Shown one piece after another: positions 1 to 12,271 of a DNA stretch of 64,000 bases. The translations under genes were made by a program, and so were the position numbers. The notes under the pieces are model-generated. The model had not been told where the DNA came from, made no database searches, and saw only the letters and a program-made list of their open reading frames with translations. The DNA is taken from assembly GCA_013397865.1 (NCBI GenBank), contig VZTI01001657.1, forward strand, positions 186,001-250,000, read 5' to 3'. Source of the DNA: Struthidea cinerea. Taxonomy: Eukaryota; Chordata; Aves; Passeriformes; Corcoracidae. Numbering within the stretch: the stretch's first letter is position 1; each line of letters begins with the position of its first letter.

Positions 1-1680
1 ATTAAAATATAAGAAAAGTCGTATTTTCCTATATTGCTTTTTTAGTTTCTCCAGTCCCACACCTGGTAACGTAAACCTTCACACCTGGACTGAGATTTAT
101 TGGGGCTTATTGGAAATTCTGTGCTTTCACTATTTGAGTGAAAGGATTAGAATTTCTTGGGACGCAGGCTCAGTCAGGTCATAGTAGCAGGACTTTGATT
201 AGGTGTGTGTCAGAACAGTATGCTACATCTTGCATTTAAGGGGAGGCTAAATGGATGGCTTCATCCACAAGAACGGCAGGATTTTGTGCTGGGTGTCTTT
301 CCCTGCAGCTATCGTTACCGTCTTGGGGTGGGAGAGTAAGGATATGAATACTTAAAAGGACTTGTTATCCTGTTAGATTTAACACATCCCTATCAGGTAC
401 AACAATTGCACAACAATAGGCCAAATTACAGTTCTCTCTGGCAGACAAAAAGCCATTGTCCCAGTTACATATTGTAGTCATACCTGAACTAAACATATTT
501 TCACTCTTCTGCTCATATCACTCCTGTACAAACTGTCATCTTTAAACTTGTTGAGCAATTTGAATGGCAAAATAGCATATTTTCAATAGGAAAATTATCA
601 GCAATGGTCTAGCTCTCAGGATAGCAAAGGGACCATAAAGCCAGCTCAACAAGCCAGCTGAGAATTTCCCTGGAGAATTTTCCCAGCTCTTGGCATAGCG
701 GACATCTCAGGGATATGGCCAGGAGGCAGGGAGGAAAGGTGTGTGAACTGTGGCATAATCCTTGGGGCTATTGTTTGTTAAAACAGCCCCAAGGTTCCCC
801 TTAATTGTGTTGTGGGCTGAACTGGCTCCTAACCAACTGCTGGGGTGTGAGAACTACAAATATGTCAGAGGTACTTTTCTTTCCTCTTCTTCCCAGCTGC
901 AGAAAGCACAGTTTGGCCTGGGTGCACAAGTGAGCCTCCCAGCTTATTCTTGCAGTGGAACTTGTGTTGTGTCGTGTCAGTGGATTCTAGCTCAGCCCTG
1001 GGACAGCTACCAACCAAACGAGCCAAGTATCTTATTTCCCTAACTTACACAACTTGGTAAGTGAGCACACGTATACATACATACATACATGCATACATAC
1101 ATACATACACACAAAATTCTAATGTGGGTGTCCACATGTGCGCTTTCCACAGCAAAATGGAAATAAACAGTAGGAGAAATAAGACCGCTTAATATTTTAT
1201 AATTGACTTACCTATTCTGTGTGTATGTTAATTAAGGATGAAAAAGAAACAAGTTATTTTACCACACACAAAGAGAGAAATCACACTCTTCTCCCTGATA
1301 GTGTTTTATGTAATCATCTTTTACTACTTTTTGGAGAGCTATTTATGATATCAATTTTGAGAAATTATTTTTTTCACAGGCTCTACATTTTTCAAGAGAA
1401 TAAATCTAGACCAACACTAGGATATTTTACAGATATGTGAGATACTTAAAAATAACTTGTCTCCCCAATAGCAAGTCCGCTCCTCATCCTTTTAACATTG
1501 TGGGACAGGTAATTTAAAACCAACCCCACTTAGCAGAACAAAGTACCAGACACTGTATATAGACAGCAGTGAGCACACTAGTCTGAAAAAAAGAGTGTCA
1601 TGGGTCATTACAGCTGCAGACCATGTCAGAGAGCAGAACTTCAAATTACCTGACTTAACAGAGCTTAGTACAGAATGATA
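1..1680. other. Intergenic sequence, no gene seen
   Basis: AT-rich unique-looking sequence downstream of BNC2. The only distinct element is an (ATAC)n microsatellite at 1073-1113. Short open frames here lack recognisable domains or splice context. Confidence 0.6.
1073..1113. repeat. (ATAC)n microsatellite
   Basis: Tandem ATAC/CATA units with one GCAT interruption, ending in a short CA run. Confidence 0.9.
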
Positions 1681-2026
1681 GTAGAATCACAGAATTGTTG
1701 ATGTTTGAAAGGCCTCTAAAATAATTGAGTCCAGCCATTGACCTGGCACTGCCAAGTCCACCACTATACCATATCCCTAAGTTACATGTCTATGGGTCTT
1801 TTAATACCTTCAGGGATGGTGATTTAACCACTTTGCTGGGCAGCCTCTGCCACTGCTTGGCAGCCTTTTTGGTAAAGAAATTTTGCCTAATATCCACTCC
1901 AAAAGTCCCCTGGTACAAGCTGAGACTTTTTCCTCACCTCCTACAACTTGTTATTTGTGAAAAGAGATTGATCCCCACTTCGCTACAGCCTCCGTTCGGG
2001 TAGTTGCAGAGAGTGCAAAGGTCTCC
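1681..2026 (-). mobile_element. Diverged CR1 LINE 3'-end fragment
   Basis: Read on the plus strand, the segment begins AGAATCACAGAAT and continues through recognisable CR1 landmarks: TTCAGGGATGGTGATTTAACCAC, the GGGCAGCCTCTGCCACTGCTT block, GTAAAGAAATTTTGCCTAATATCCA and AAGGTCTCC. This is the reverse complement of the CR1 3' end, so the element lies on the minus strand with its 3' terminus at the low-coordinate side. It is 5'-truncated, like most avian CR1 copies, and heavily substituted, so it is old. An open frame of about 90 codons within it has no coding meaning. Confidence 0.8.
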
Positions 2027-4773
2027 TTTCACTTTCTGTCCTTTATTTTGTGTTGCTTTTTTCTACAGGTTTTACTGAAAAGATGAGGAAAATAAGAAAA
2101 ACACACAGGGACTGTTTTGATTTGCTAAATTTTTCTGACCACTTAAGGCAATCTTGCCTGAACACAACCTAAGACAAACCTGCCTAAAGTTTGTCTCACT
2201 ACAAGTTCCCCATAAACTCCCACCTCCCTCCGCTTCATAGCTTTGACCCAGCAGAGGCCCTGCTGTTTATGCTACACCCTAATGCAGAGCTGGAGAAAGA
2301 TTATGAAACAGGGAATCTATCCAGGAACAAAATTGCATATTTTTTTTCCATCTTCCAGAGGTAAATAAAAAGTCAAGACCATCTGACAATGGGAAGTGGG
2401 ATTCCAAGCAAAAATAGAAGCCCATATTTTGTCAGATATCCAAGTTTTTTTTCTGGTGAGAGGTTTTCACAAGAGTTATAACCCCTTTTGGTGGGGTTAC
2501 ATCACCATTTGATCTAAACCCCCACAGTAAGACTACATCTGCTACTAAGCTGTGTTGTAAATGTCTTTAATTTTTATATTTCATCTGAAGGGAGTTGTTA
2601 AAGTAGGTTTACAGGGTGCTGGATCTTTGAATAAAAGACATCAGGACTGAAGCAAAGCTCTGCATGACACTTAATTTTCACTCTAATAAGCCCTCCTAAA
2701 ACATTACAAGATTTTGGTTTTCCCTGAACTTGCTTTCCTTTCCTGCATGATTACTTTTTTTCTTTTTGTAATTTTTTCTCCCTCCTTTTTTTAAGGACAC
2801 ATTTTAGGAGAATTGGGGTTTTTTTTGCCCAGATGACACCACTTCTCTTTTCACCCTAAGCCAGATGTTCTCCTCTCTCTGAGCAAATCTCTCTGAAGTC
2901 CTTTTTCAAAGCCATTGCTTTTATTTAGTTTTTTGTTGGTTTTCTTTTTTGTTTTTGTTTTTAATAACTGTTCGTCTGGACTCTCTGGGGCGTTTAGTTT
3001 GACTATTGTCCGTGAGGGTGGGAAGGGATCCTCCAATATGTCTGTGCTCAGATTTTAAGGTTCCTTTGGATGTGTTCTCCAATACATGAAAAAGTTCTTT
3101 CCTGGCTGAGCATAACTAAGTGTGGGACCCTTCTTGATCACTTGGAGGGGTCACTGTAGAGCAAACATGAAGTATTATCTTTCCCAGTCCAAAGTACTTT
3201 CATTGGCTCTTTTTGCCCTGTATAACAGACAAGAGAAAAAATGTGGAGTCCAGGCTTTTGGCATGGCAACTCAGATCTGAGAATATTTCCACACAGCCAT
3301 CAAACCTGGCTGGTTTGGTTTTTGTTTGAGGGTCTTGTTTTCATTTTGGAGAACAAAACAAAAGATTAAGGATTGTGGACCTAGGTCATACAGCAGATAA
3401 ATCGAAGAAAAAGAAAAATCTGCCTTACTAAAAAAAAGAAAAAGAAGGAATAATATCAATATTTAGAACCCAACAAATAGAACATGGAAAACCAAGCACT
3501 CTATCTGCAATATGATATTCACCTGAAGAACGAATGATATTGTCAAAATGCAGGGAGATTCTGCAGCAGTTACAATAAAGGGAATTACATGTTTGCATCC
3601 CTTTGGAGAAGTGGGTTTGAAAAGAATTCAAGTATGCAAGAACAACATGGGTTGTGTTCAACAGGCAGGCCTGAACCCAGAATTTGGTGTTGTAATTCAA
3701 GATAGGGCTCCTGGGTTACGTGACGCATAGCAACTACCAGCTAGATGTGATGAGAAATATTTTTCTCTGTTTTAAATCAAGAAACTGTAACAAGGTTTCT
3801 AAAGGAATATTATTATCACTGTTATTATTGTTGCAAAAAAAGGTATTGAAACCAAGCACTCAAAAGTCAGTAAATTTCATAAACAGATTTTTTTCTGCAA
3901 GATTTATACAACCATATTGTGTATCTATTTTTGATTCGCAATTTCATTGTGAAACATATATTTTAATGGATTATATCTGTCATTAGTGCACACCATAAAT
4001 ACAATAATAATCATCAGATTCATAGCTAGCACTCATGCAGAGCTGTACATAATCACAATTCTCTACAAACATACTTGCCTCATGCTCAGAGTTCAAGTGG
4101 TAATTCTTGAATAAAGAACAGAGAGATCAGACTTGTGTAACACTCAGAACCATCTGTGCTCCTGGGGCTCCAGAGTGCAGACAAATGCCTGACTAGCTAC
4201 TCCAAAGTACTTCTTGTCTGGACTGTTTTCCTATGCTGGTATATTTATGCTTTCATTAAAATCAGCAAGAATAGCTGAAGCCTAATGTGTGCACCAGTCC
4301 CTAAAAAGGCACGGGTTTACTGCCCATTTCTCAGTAAATAGAGTCTGTAGAGATACAACATTAATTTTATTTCTAGCATAGATATAATCTACTTAGATTC
4401 AAGCTATTCTCTTTCATGCTGTCCTTTTAATTTGTTTGGATATACACCCTTCCCCTGCTTCAGAAAACTTCTGAAAACCCACCTTTCTGTGAGGCATGCC
4501 AGGTGCTGGACTACTCCCGCTCTGTGGGTGTTCTTCTTTAAATTATTTTGTTTGTAATGAGTCGTGCCTTCAGGGCCTTATCTCGAATTCCTTGCACACC
4601 CAACATTCACTGAAGTTGATGGAGGTACAAAAGGCAGGCCTATAGATTGTGCTGGGATCTACTGCTCTTTCTCCTAATTATGCCTCCTGTGTGGGCTCTG
4701 TTGTCCTTTCCAAGTGAGGTGCAGCTCCTCTTCCTGAGTTCAGCACCCTCTTTCCTCTCATTCCTTCCCCCAT

Positions 4774-4792
4774 CCCCCCCCCCTTTTTTTTT
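4774..4792. repeat. Homopolymer junction C10-T9
   Basis: Ten C followed directly by nine T. It is prone to length error in both replication and sequencing. Confidence 0.9.
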
Positions 4793-7700
4793 GGGTGGCA
4801 TCTGTCTAAGTAAGATGTTGCATATGCTACTGTCATGGACACATCTGCTTCCTGAATACAGTAGGCACTAATGTTTGTTTCTCCAACCACCTATACACTA
4901 CTATCCAAGATGCTGAAAAACTCTCATTCCATCCATTTACCACCCTGCTTCAATGTTTGTGGTACATGTAATATATTATAGTCTTAGTCTTTCATATCTA
5001 TCCTTATTAAAAACAGACTTAGCAAAGTTAATTAGGGGTAATTTGCATTCAAGCTATTCATTATTTACTTAGCTTTGAACTGCAAACTTTAGGAATGCCA
5101 TTTGTTCATTAAAATTCCCAATCTTTGCCCACTTTCCCTTTGATAGCATAGTGGTTAAAGAAATTTGTGCTTAGCTGCTGACTAACCATTCTCTGCACAC
5201 TTCAGAGATGGCTGGAGGCCATTATTTCAGCATTAGAAAATAGTTAATATTGAATGCCATGAAGTTAAATTTGTGTTCATTTACTTATTATGTTGGAAAT
5301 CAGATGTTCATTCTGCGCGAATTTCCCAGCACTACCCTCAGCCAAGCTTTACAAACTCCGACAAAAAAAGAGTAAACAATAATGAGAAGGTGAGCAGGTT
5401 TGAAAGAGGGTAAAAAACAGGAATTAAACAGATCTGTGAAAAAGAAATCGTTGCTTTCCACTTCCCCCCACAAGTCTTCCTTAATTCTCCGTTATCACCC
5501 TTGTTAGCTGCTTTTAATAGCATAAGGGAAAATTATCTGCTTTTTATTGTTAACCACTAATCTGAACAATTACACATCTGTAATTCCTCAGAAGCTCTTG
5601 CTGTGTACTGCTAACAGATACTGTAAGTTGAAAAAAGATGCGATGACATTTGTCTTGAAAACAGGAAAGAAGGATCCATTTCTTAGTCGCTCAGTGGGGA
5701 TTGTTTGTCAAGTACCTCTTTAGTAACTTGGCTATGCCTGTCTAAAATGCAGGAATGATCCTTCCACAGCAAGAACTATATAGACTAGAAAAGTAACCTC
5801 TGCAGAGGGCTGCAAGGCTGGCCAGGTACTGCTGTGCTGCGTGGGCTGGGACAAACAATCTAGAACAAGTTTGGACAGTTAGCGCTTACTCAGGGATTGC
5901 TGTTTGACAATGCCTCTGTTTGATTTTCTTCTTCCAATGTAACCTAAAAGTGATTAGATCTTCTAACACTCCCTCCCCCTTCCCTCCACCTCTTGAACTA
6001 CTGAGCAAGTAAGGAAAGAAAATTAAAGAATAAAAAATGTAAGCAGTGATAGGGTGAGATCAATAAACTGTGGATTGCTAGCACTGAGTAAGCTTGACTA
6101 ATCTTCTGCATATTGCATGTTGAGTTAACTTGCAAGAGAAATATGTTCCCTCTTATTGTCCTGTGTCCCATTGTGGGAAAGGAAGCAGGGATTGCAAATT
6201 AAAATACCCTTGATTTAGGTTCTGTAGGGAGTGCCCAGGAGTTCTTCCTATATTGCCACAAGCTAGGAATTGAACTGTCTACACCCTTACAATGTAATGA
6301 GAATATCTGATTATTGTTTTCAGCCTGTGACTTCTTTTGTACTATTCCCCCCCTATCTCCAACAAAATGGTCACTAAGGATGCTCTTCTGAGTAGCATCG
6401 GCACAGGACTCTGCTGTTTCAGACTCCGTGCTACAGGGCAGAAGGTGAAAGGTGCCTGAATAGTAACCCAAGTAATACTATACAACATGCTGGCATAAGA
6501 CTTCTGGGGAATTCCTGAGCTGAAATGCACTGTGCTGAGGATTATTCACTGGGTACATACGGGGCTAAGAGGAGCTCAGACAGAAGTGGGCAACTAATGA
6601 AAAAGAACTATGTTTATCGACATATTTGCATTACATGAGTTTTACACAAATAGTGAGAAGTCTCTGAGTCACCAGTCCAGGGAACATACTACTCTGAGGA
6701 TGGCTTCTTTTCTTCCACCATTAAAAATTATACTTGGGCTAATGCTGGTGATCATCAGTTTCCCCAAATCACGGAATAAGGGAGTAAGGTTGGAGGTCTC
6801 TTCAGTCACAGGGGAACCTATAAGAGAAGTTAGAGCAAGAATTAAAAGAAAAATGCTTGACAGGTTATTAATTTTATGTGCAGGCAGTAAATTTATGTAG
6901 AATGTGACTACCAGAGCGACAATGGATCTAAGTTTGTGGTGCACCAGGCCCACAGGTGAAAGCAAATAAAGTTTAAGCAACAGAAGAAAACTCACAGGAA
7001 TAGACTATTTAGTATACATGTAGAGTTGTAGTTCTCATTTTAGTGTATACAGAGCTAGAAACATCCTCTTCTTCTGACCTACAGGTATGACAGTGAAGGA
7101 AGTGAGAAATACCACAGACTTCAGTGTAATTACTCAGATGGGAACTAATGTTTACAACCCCACTTGGAAGGATCAAATTAGCAATTTGGATTTTCCCATC
7201 TACAGCTGAAGGAATTGTAGACTGCACACTACATATATGGTGCTGATAGTCAGTTATGAAATAGGCTGTGCCTTTTCCTGCTTTCTGAAAGGAGAAACTT
7301 ATGCTTGAAGAAAGAAAACTCATTCAAAGTCTGCACATAAGACCATTTTCAGCAAATGGTGTCTACTTACACTTTATTTCTAAGCTCTCTCGTGTCAAAA
7401 ATCACCAGTTTGTCACAAAGGGGAACTGTAAAGGGCAGCTGAAGAAATTAAAAAATCTGTGTGCTGGATTTACTTACGTTTGCATAAGAATAGGCTACTT
7501 TTTAATCTCTTGAGCTTCCAGAGGAAATACTCGTGAGGGTCAAAAGAGAGTAATTTAATTACCTGAGAGATTCACAAGAAATTAGGCTTCAGTGATGCCT
7601 AGGATTGGTTAAATTAATAGGAAATATGCTTCAGTCAGAATGTTTGACAGTTATGCACTGAATTTCTGGTGCCAGTGCATTTCCGATAGCTTCAGTAGGG

Positions 7701-7914
7701 TCAAGATTTAACTCATGTTAGCTGTGAACCCAAGATGATTATTGAATGTGTTGATTCAGGCTACTGCTGGTATCCTAGGAGAGGACAGCATACTGAGGCC
7801 AATTCCATCTGCCAGTGTATATGGAGCTACAACTCCAAACCAGTCAAATGGGAATAATACAAAATGCTGAATATAGGAACATTTGATTGAGCGTTGGGAT
7901 TTTATTTCTTTAAT

Positions 7915-7989
7915 TTTGGGGGGGGGGGTTTGGTTTTTGGTTTGGTTTTAAGATTTTCTTTGGGTTGTTGTGGTGTTTTGGGTTTTTAT
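7915..7989. repeat. G/T-rich low-complexity tract
   Basis: A run of eleven G (7918-7928) is followed by irregular GGTTTT-type units. Tracts of this style recur in the window near 31.0, 45.4 and, as the complement, 11.4, 50.4 and 52.2 kb. Confidence 0.85.
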
Positions 7990-8616
7990 TACTATTATTA
8001 TTTAAAAAATTGCTTCAAAACAATTTTTAGTGTCCTGGGAATTATTATGTTCAAACGGAAGACCATGGTAATAGATTAAAAGAAAAGGCCATGTAAAAGC
8101 CTGAGAAATACACAAATTCTGATCTCTGAGTACAGAATACACCCAGTGCTATGAAACAAGTTTTCTATGGATTTACTCCAACATGATGTGACCCAAAGTG
8201 TAACCATTTGTTTTATCATAAGCCTAAAACCAGATCACTTTACTTTGACACCTAGTTTTGGCTGCAACTGCACATGCATGTACCCACACACATGCACTCG
8301 CATTCTCTTCAACAGCCTTTCAGCCGTGCCACAGAGCAGTATGGTCTCTCCTGGATAAGCTGTGTTAAATTAAAATTAAACAACACCAAGCTTTGTGCTC
8401 AGCCTCCCCTTGTGAATGTTCTGCTGTGGGTGTGCAGGGGGTTAATATCACAAATGTTCCACAGGAGGTTAGTGGGATTCAGTTTCAGCTAACATTTATT
8501 TTGCCAGCTCCTGTTCACTTTCATCTCTGCTTATGAACACTATTATCTTGTTTGTAATAATATATATAGATCACTGCAGCTGCGCTCTGCAAAATTCATC
8601 CATTTTTTGAACTTTG

Positions 8617-8661
8617 CAAAAAATAAAATTAAAAGAAAAGGAAAAAAGAAAGAAAAAAAAT
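8617..8661. repeat. A-rich low-complexity tract
   Basis: Nearly pure A/G with AAAAG and AAAAT units. No mobile-element body was recognised beside it. Confidence 0.8.
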
Positions 8662-11364
8662 TCTTCAACTGTTTTAACATTACTGACCCACCTTCCTAGG
8701 CTGGTCTCTCATACAACTTGTAAGCAAAACTTTCATTTAGAGTGGACTATCATGTTTCTGATGTAATCTCACAGCCAATGTAGTTTTTGTCTTTTCACTC
8801 AAGAATAATTGTCAGCTGTTTTTCTTAGTTTTTTTAAGGAGTGGATTACTTCAGCTTCTCTGCTTTTTGTCTGGTCCTGTTGTTAATCTCCTGTTGCAGG
8901 CATTACCTTTGACACAAGTATGACATGTGCAGCAGGTCATCACACTGTGCCTGAACTGTTCTGTCACTTGCTCGGTCGATTGCCAGCAATAATATTGGTA
9001 TCTGTACTCTTACATAGCACTTTTCCTATCTTGCAAACATACAGCTTCCTGTCCTGGAATCACTGGTGCTAATAATTGATGAACACTGGAAGGGCCATCA
9101 GAGTATTTGACATGTTCTTTCATAAACTCACAGGGGCATGCTAAGTGGCATGCTTTTCCATAGACTTGTTGTAAACTCAGTAATATTTGTACTTTAAAAT
9201 CCAAACAGCCTAAAGAAGGAATTGGGTCTTTTTAAACAACCTGTACAGTATAGATACATTGAAAAGCAAATGGAAGACTGTAAAGATGCAGGACCAGGCT
9301 TGAATTTACACCAAAATTTTGAGCAGAAAAGACTCATCAAATGTTTTCTATGGTCTGATCCTATGGCTTCTCCCTAGAAAGGCATACAAAGCAAACTCTT
9401 AGCTGTAAGTTCTTAATGTTTACCTATCTCCCTATTACTACAGTCCAGTTTACAATGGAACTATTATGCCAGAAATTGAATGGTGTGATACAATAATTGA
9501 CTTCCTTACCAGTTTCACAGTCTTCCTCCTCTTCAAGAAACAGAAGTCATTGAATGACTAGGTCATAACTCTATTCTGCTTTTCTCATTTTGAGACAGAA
9601 AAGGCAGACTAACTTTCAAAGCCCCTACCCTGGGCTTTCAAAAAGGCAAAGCATAAAAGGAAGAATAGAAAAGGAAACAAAAAGGAAATGAAATGGAGAT
9701 TTAAGTGGTTAGGCCTTGTGCTCAGCAGTCCTCAAGATCAAACTCACTCCTCTCCATGCAGCAGCTGGTATCAATGATCTTGCATTGTTCAAACAAGTTC
9801 CAGCATTTAGGGAGCTGGGATGCTGCCTTCTACTGCACTTCTGTAGAGGTCGCCTCTCTGGTTGCAACTGAAGTTTGCCTTCGAGAAGCAGCTTTGCATT
9901 ACATTGACAAAGCCAGATATCACCTATCCTTGAGGTTTAAGAAAAGGTAATAAGGGGAAAGAGAGAGTAATCTCTCTTAGGCCTCTGCTGCTATCACTCT
10001 CCCTTTATATTTCATTTAGAGCACAATGTGAACAAAGGAGTGTTAGACATGCACACTGTAATGAAAATCCATGACTTGACCATGCATTCATAATTATTTT
10101 ATAAATAAATGGCTTCTGGAGAGCCACATCTGTCTCTTCTCACAGAGTGTATGTCTTTCATTAATGTATTACAGGCTGAATGAAGCCAGCCTGAGTGCTT
10201 TGCTTGCATCTTCCTCTTCCTCTCCATCATTGTTCATGGATAGGTTTTTGTGGTTCGGACAGAGCTGCATGCCCCACACGTCTCTGCAGGACTGATGGCT
10301 CGTCAATAACATTAGCCAGCATTATGGGCTGCATTGGTGTAGAACAGAATCAATATGGCCAAGTAAAAAGTCTAATCAGTTGACATGACCATCTTCAGCA
10401 GAGCTTATGTTACAAGAAATGAGTTTTCTTAAGGAATCATCATCAGCACTGGTTATTCACCCCACACCAAGAACACTTGACAAAGATTTATTATTTCTTG
10501 TTTTGTCAGCACTGCCACTTAAGCTGGTAATAGAGAAATAATAATTCAGATGAATATTCAAAAGAATGATAAAGAATGAACTCTGCAAACACTGCCTACA
10601 TTTTCCTGAGAAGCTGAAAAGGGTCTCTATAGGGTATTTTGCAATGTGGAAGGGAAGTTGTGTCACTAGGAAATAAGATTAGGTTAGGGGCTCCGATACA
10701 GGGATTCATGCCCTTTGTCTGACTGGGTTGCATTTGGTTTTCTCACCCCCTTATTTTTTACTGAAGGGACAGATTCAGCTCTCACTTTTACTTGTACAAA
10801 TTGAAGTCACTTAACCGAAAATAGGATTTTTCCAGGTTTCTATCAGCGTAAGTGAAAGCAGACTTTGGCAGTCATGCCTATGGCAATGTACATATCTTAA
10901 AACAAGTTTCTCACTGATGCATGGCTTCATCTATGTGGTAATTATGGAGCTGTTTTACAATCAACTCCCTTTCTCTTCCTGCTCACCCCTCTGCATGCAG
11001 ATTCACCCATAACATGAGACCGACAGGGGTGCAGCTATCAGATATTTCACTTTTATGAACTCTGATGATCATCTGTTCTCATTTGTCCAGTCATCTGAGG
11101 GAAACCCTGTTCAATCATGTGAAGGTAAAGCATTAGTGAAATCATTAGTGCAGCATGGGCAGGTTAATAGGCCCATGCCTCAGCCATTTTTTTGCAGGCA
11201 ACCTCCCGCCTACATCAGAGATACTTCAGCAGTGTTATTTCCTAACAGGTAAAAGAAAGTAATTGCGTTTTGGAGGCAAATAGCTTGTTTGTGAATGGGC
11301 AAATGGACATGTTAACTTCTCCCATCCCACTTTGTTAGAATGCAATAGCTGTGAAATGTTCATT

Positions 11365-11465
11365 AAAAAAACAAAACAAAACAAACAAACAAACAAAAAA
11401 AAAACCAAACAAACAAAAAAAACCCAAAACCAAACAAACCAAAAAAAAAAAACCCAACCAAAAAC
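11365..11465. repeat. A/C-rich tract with (CAAA)n
   Basis: About 100 bases of A runs and CAAA/CCAAA units. It could be an expanded poly(A)-like tail, but no retroelement body was recognised beside it. Confidence 0.9.
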
Positions 11466-12179
11466 TTGAAACAGGTTAAGTGCCTGTTCAAATTAAATAC
11501 ATAATCAGAGGAGGTTAAAGGACCAATCCCACAGAGGCCTTTGCAGACTGGGACACGAGGACAAGAACAGAAAATTTGATTAAGACTTTTCTGCCACTGG
11601 CAGGAAAGTCTTGAGGCTTTACCGATTGGTCTGTGCTACTTACACGTTTATGCCAGTTTGGTGTGACAAATCTGGTTACCTCATGGGCGCTGGTGCACCT
11701 TCACTCTCAGGGTTACTAGTGTACTCAATACTGTCACTGGCAGTGAGCAGTCACCCTGCCAAATTTCATCTAATTTTACACCGCTAAGGCACTTACAGAC
11801 ACATACATACTCTCTACTGATTTCACCACAGGGGGAACATTATTCTGGGTTTTTAACATTAGAATAATAACTATGGGTTTCAGTCAAAATGGGGGCCTAC
11901 AGCAATGAGCACAGATAAGACAAGTTCTTCATCCCCAGGAGTCAGTGTCAAGTGCACATCAATATTGAACTAGTTTCTCAGTTGCAGAATTCACCTCCAA
12001 GTTTCCAGTAATGTTGATTGTCAAATATAAGACCCAGCAAAAAAAGCTACATGGGAAAAATTAGCCAAGGATCTTTGTGTTTTGTGACTTTCTTTTTATT
12101 GCTCATGAAGAAAACTAAGGGGCTTTTAAACCAATTTAGATTCTGAACATAAAGTTGGTTAGGTTTTCCTCTCTGTCTC

Positions 12180-12271
12180 TTTTTTTTTTTTTTTTTTGGA
12201 AATCCTGCTCCAGAATATTGATACTGTAAGATTAATTTAAATGGTTTATTAAAGCAAAAAAAAAAAAAAAA
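12180..12271. repeat. T18 and A16 homopolymers 58 bp apart
   Basis: A run of 18 T (12180-12197) and a run of 16 A (12256-12271) flank a short unique segment. On one strand they could pair as a long A:T hairpin. No element is recognisable between them. Confidence 0.8.

Noticed and set aside
10765..10880. Faint resemblance to old palindromic amniote repeats (similar hints near 4605 and 60855)
   Set aside because: Too diverged to assign by eye. A consensus search would be needed.
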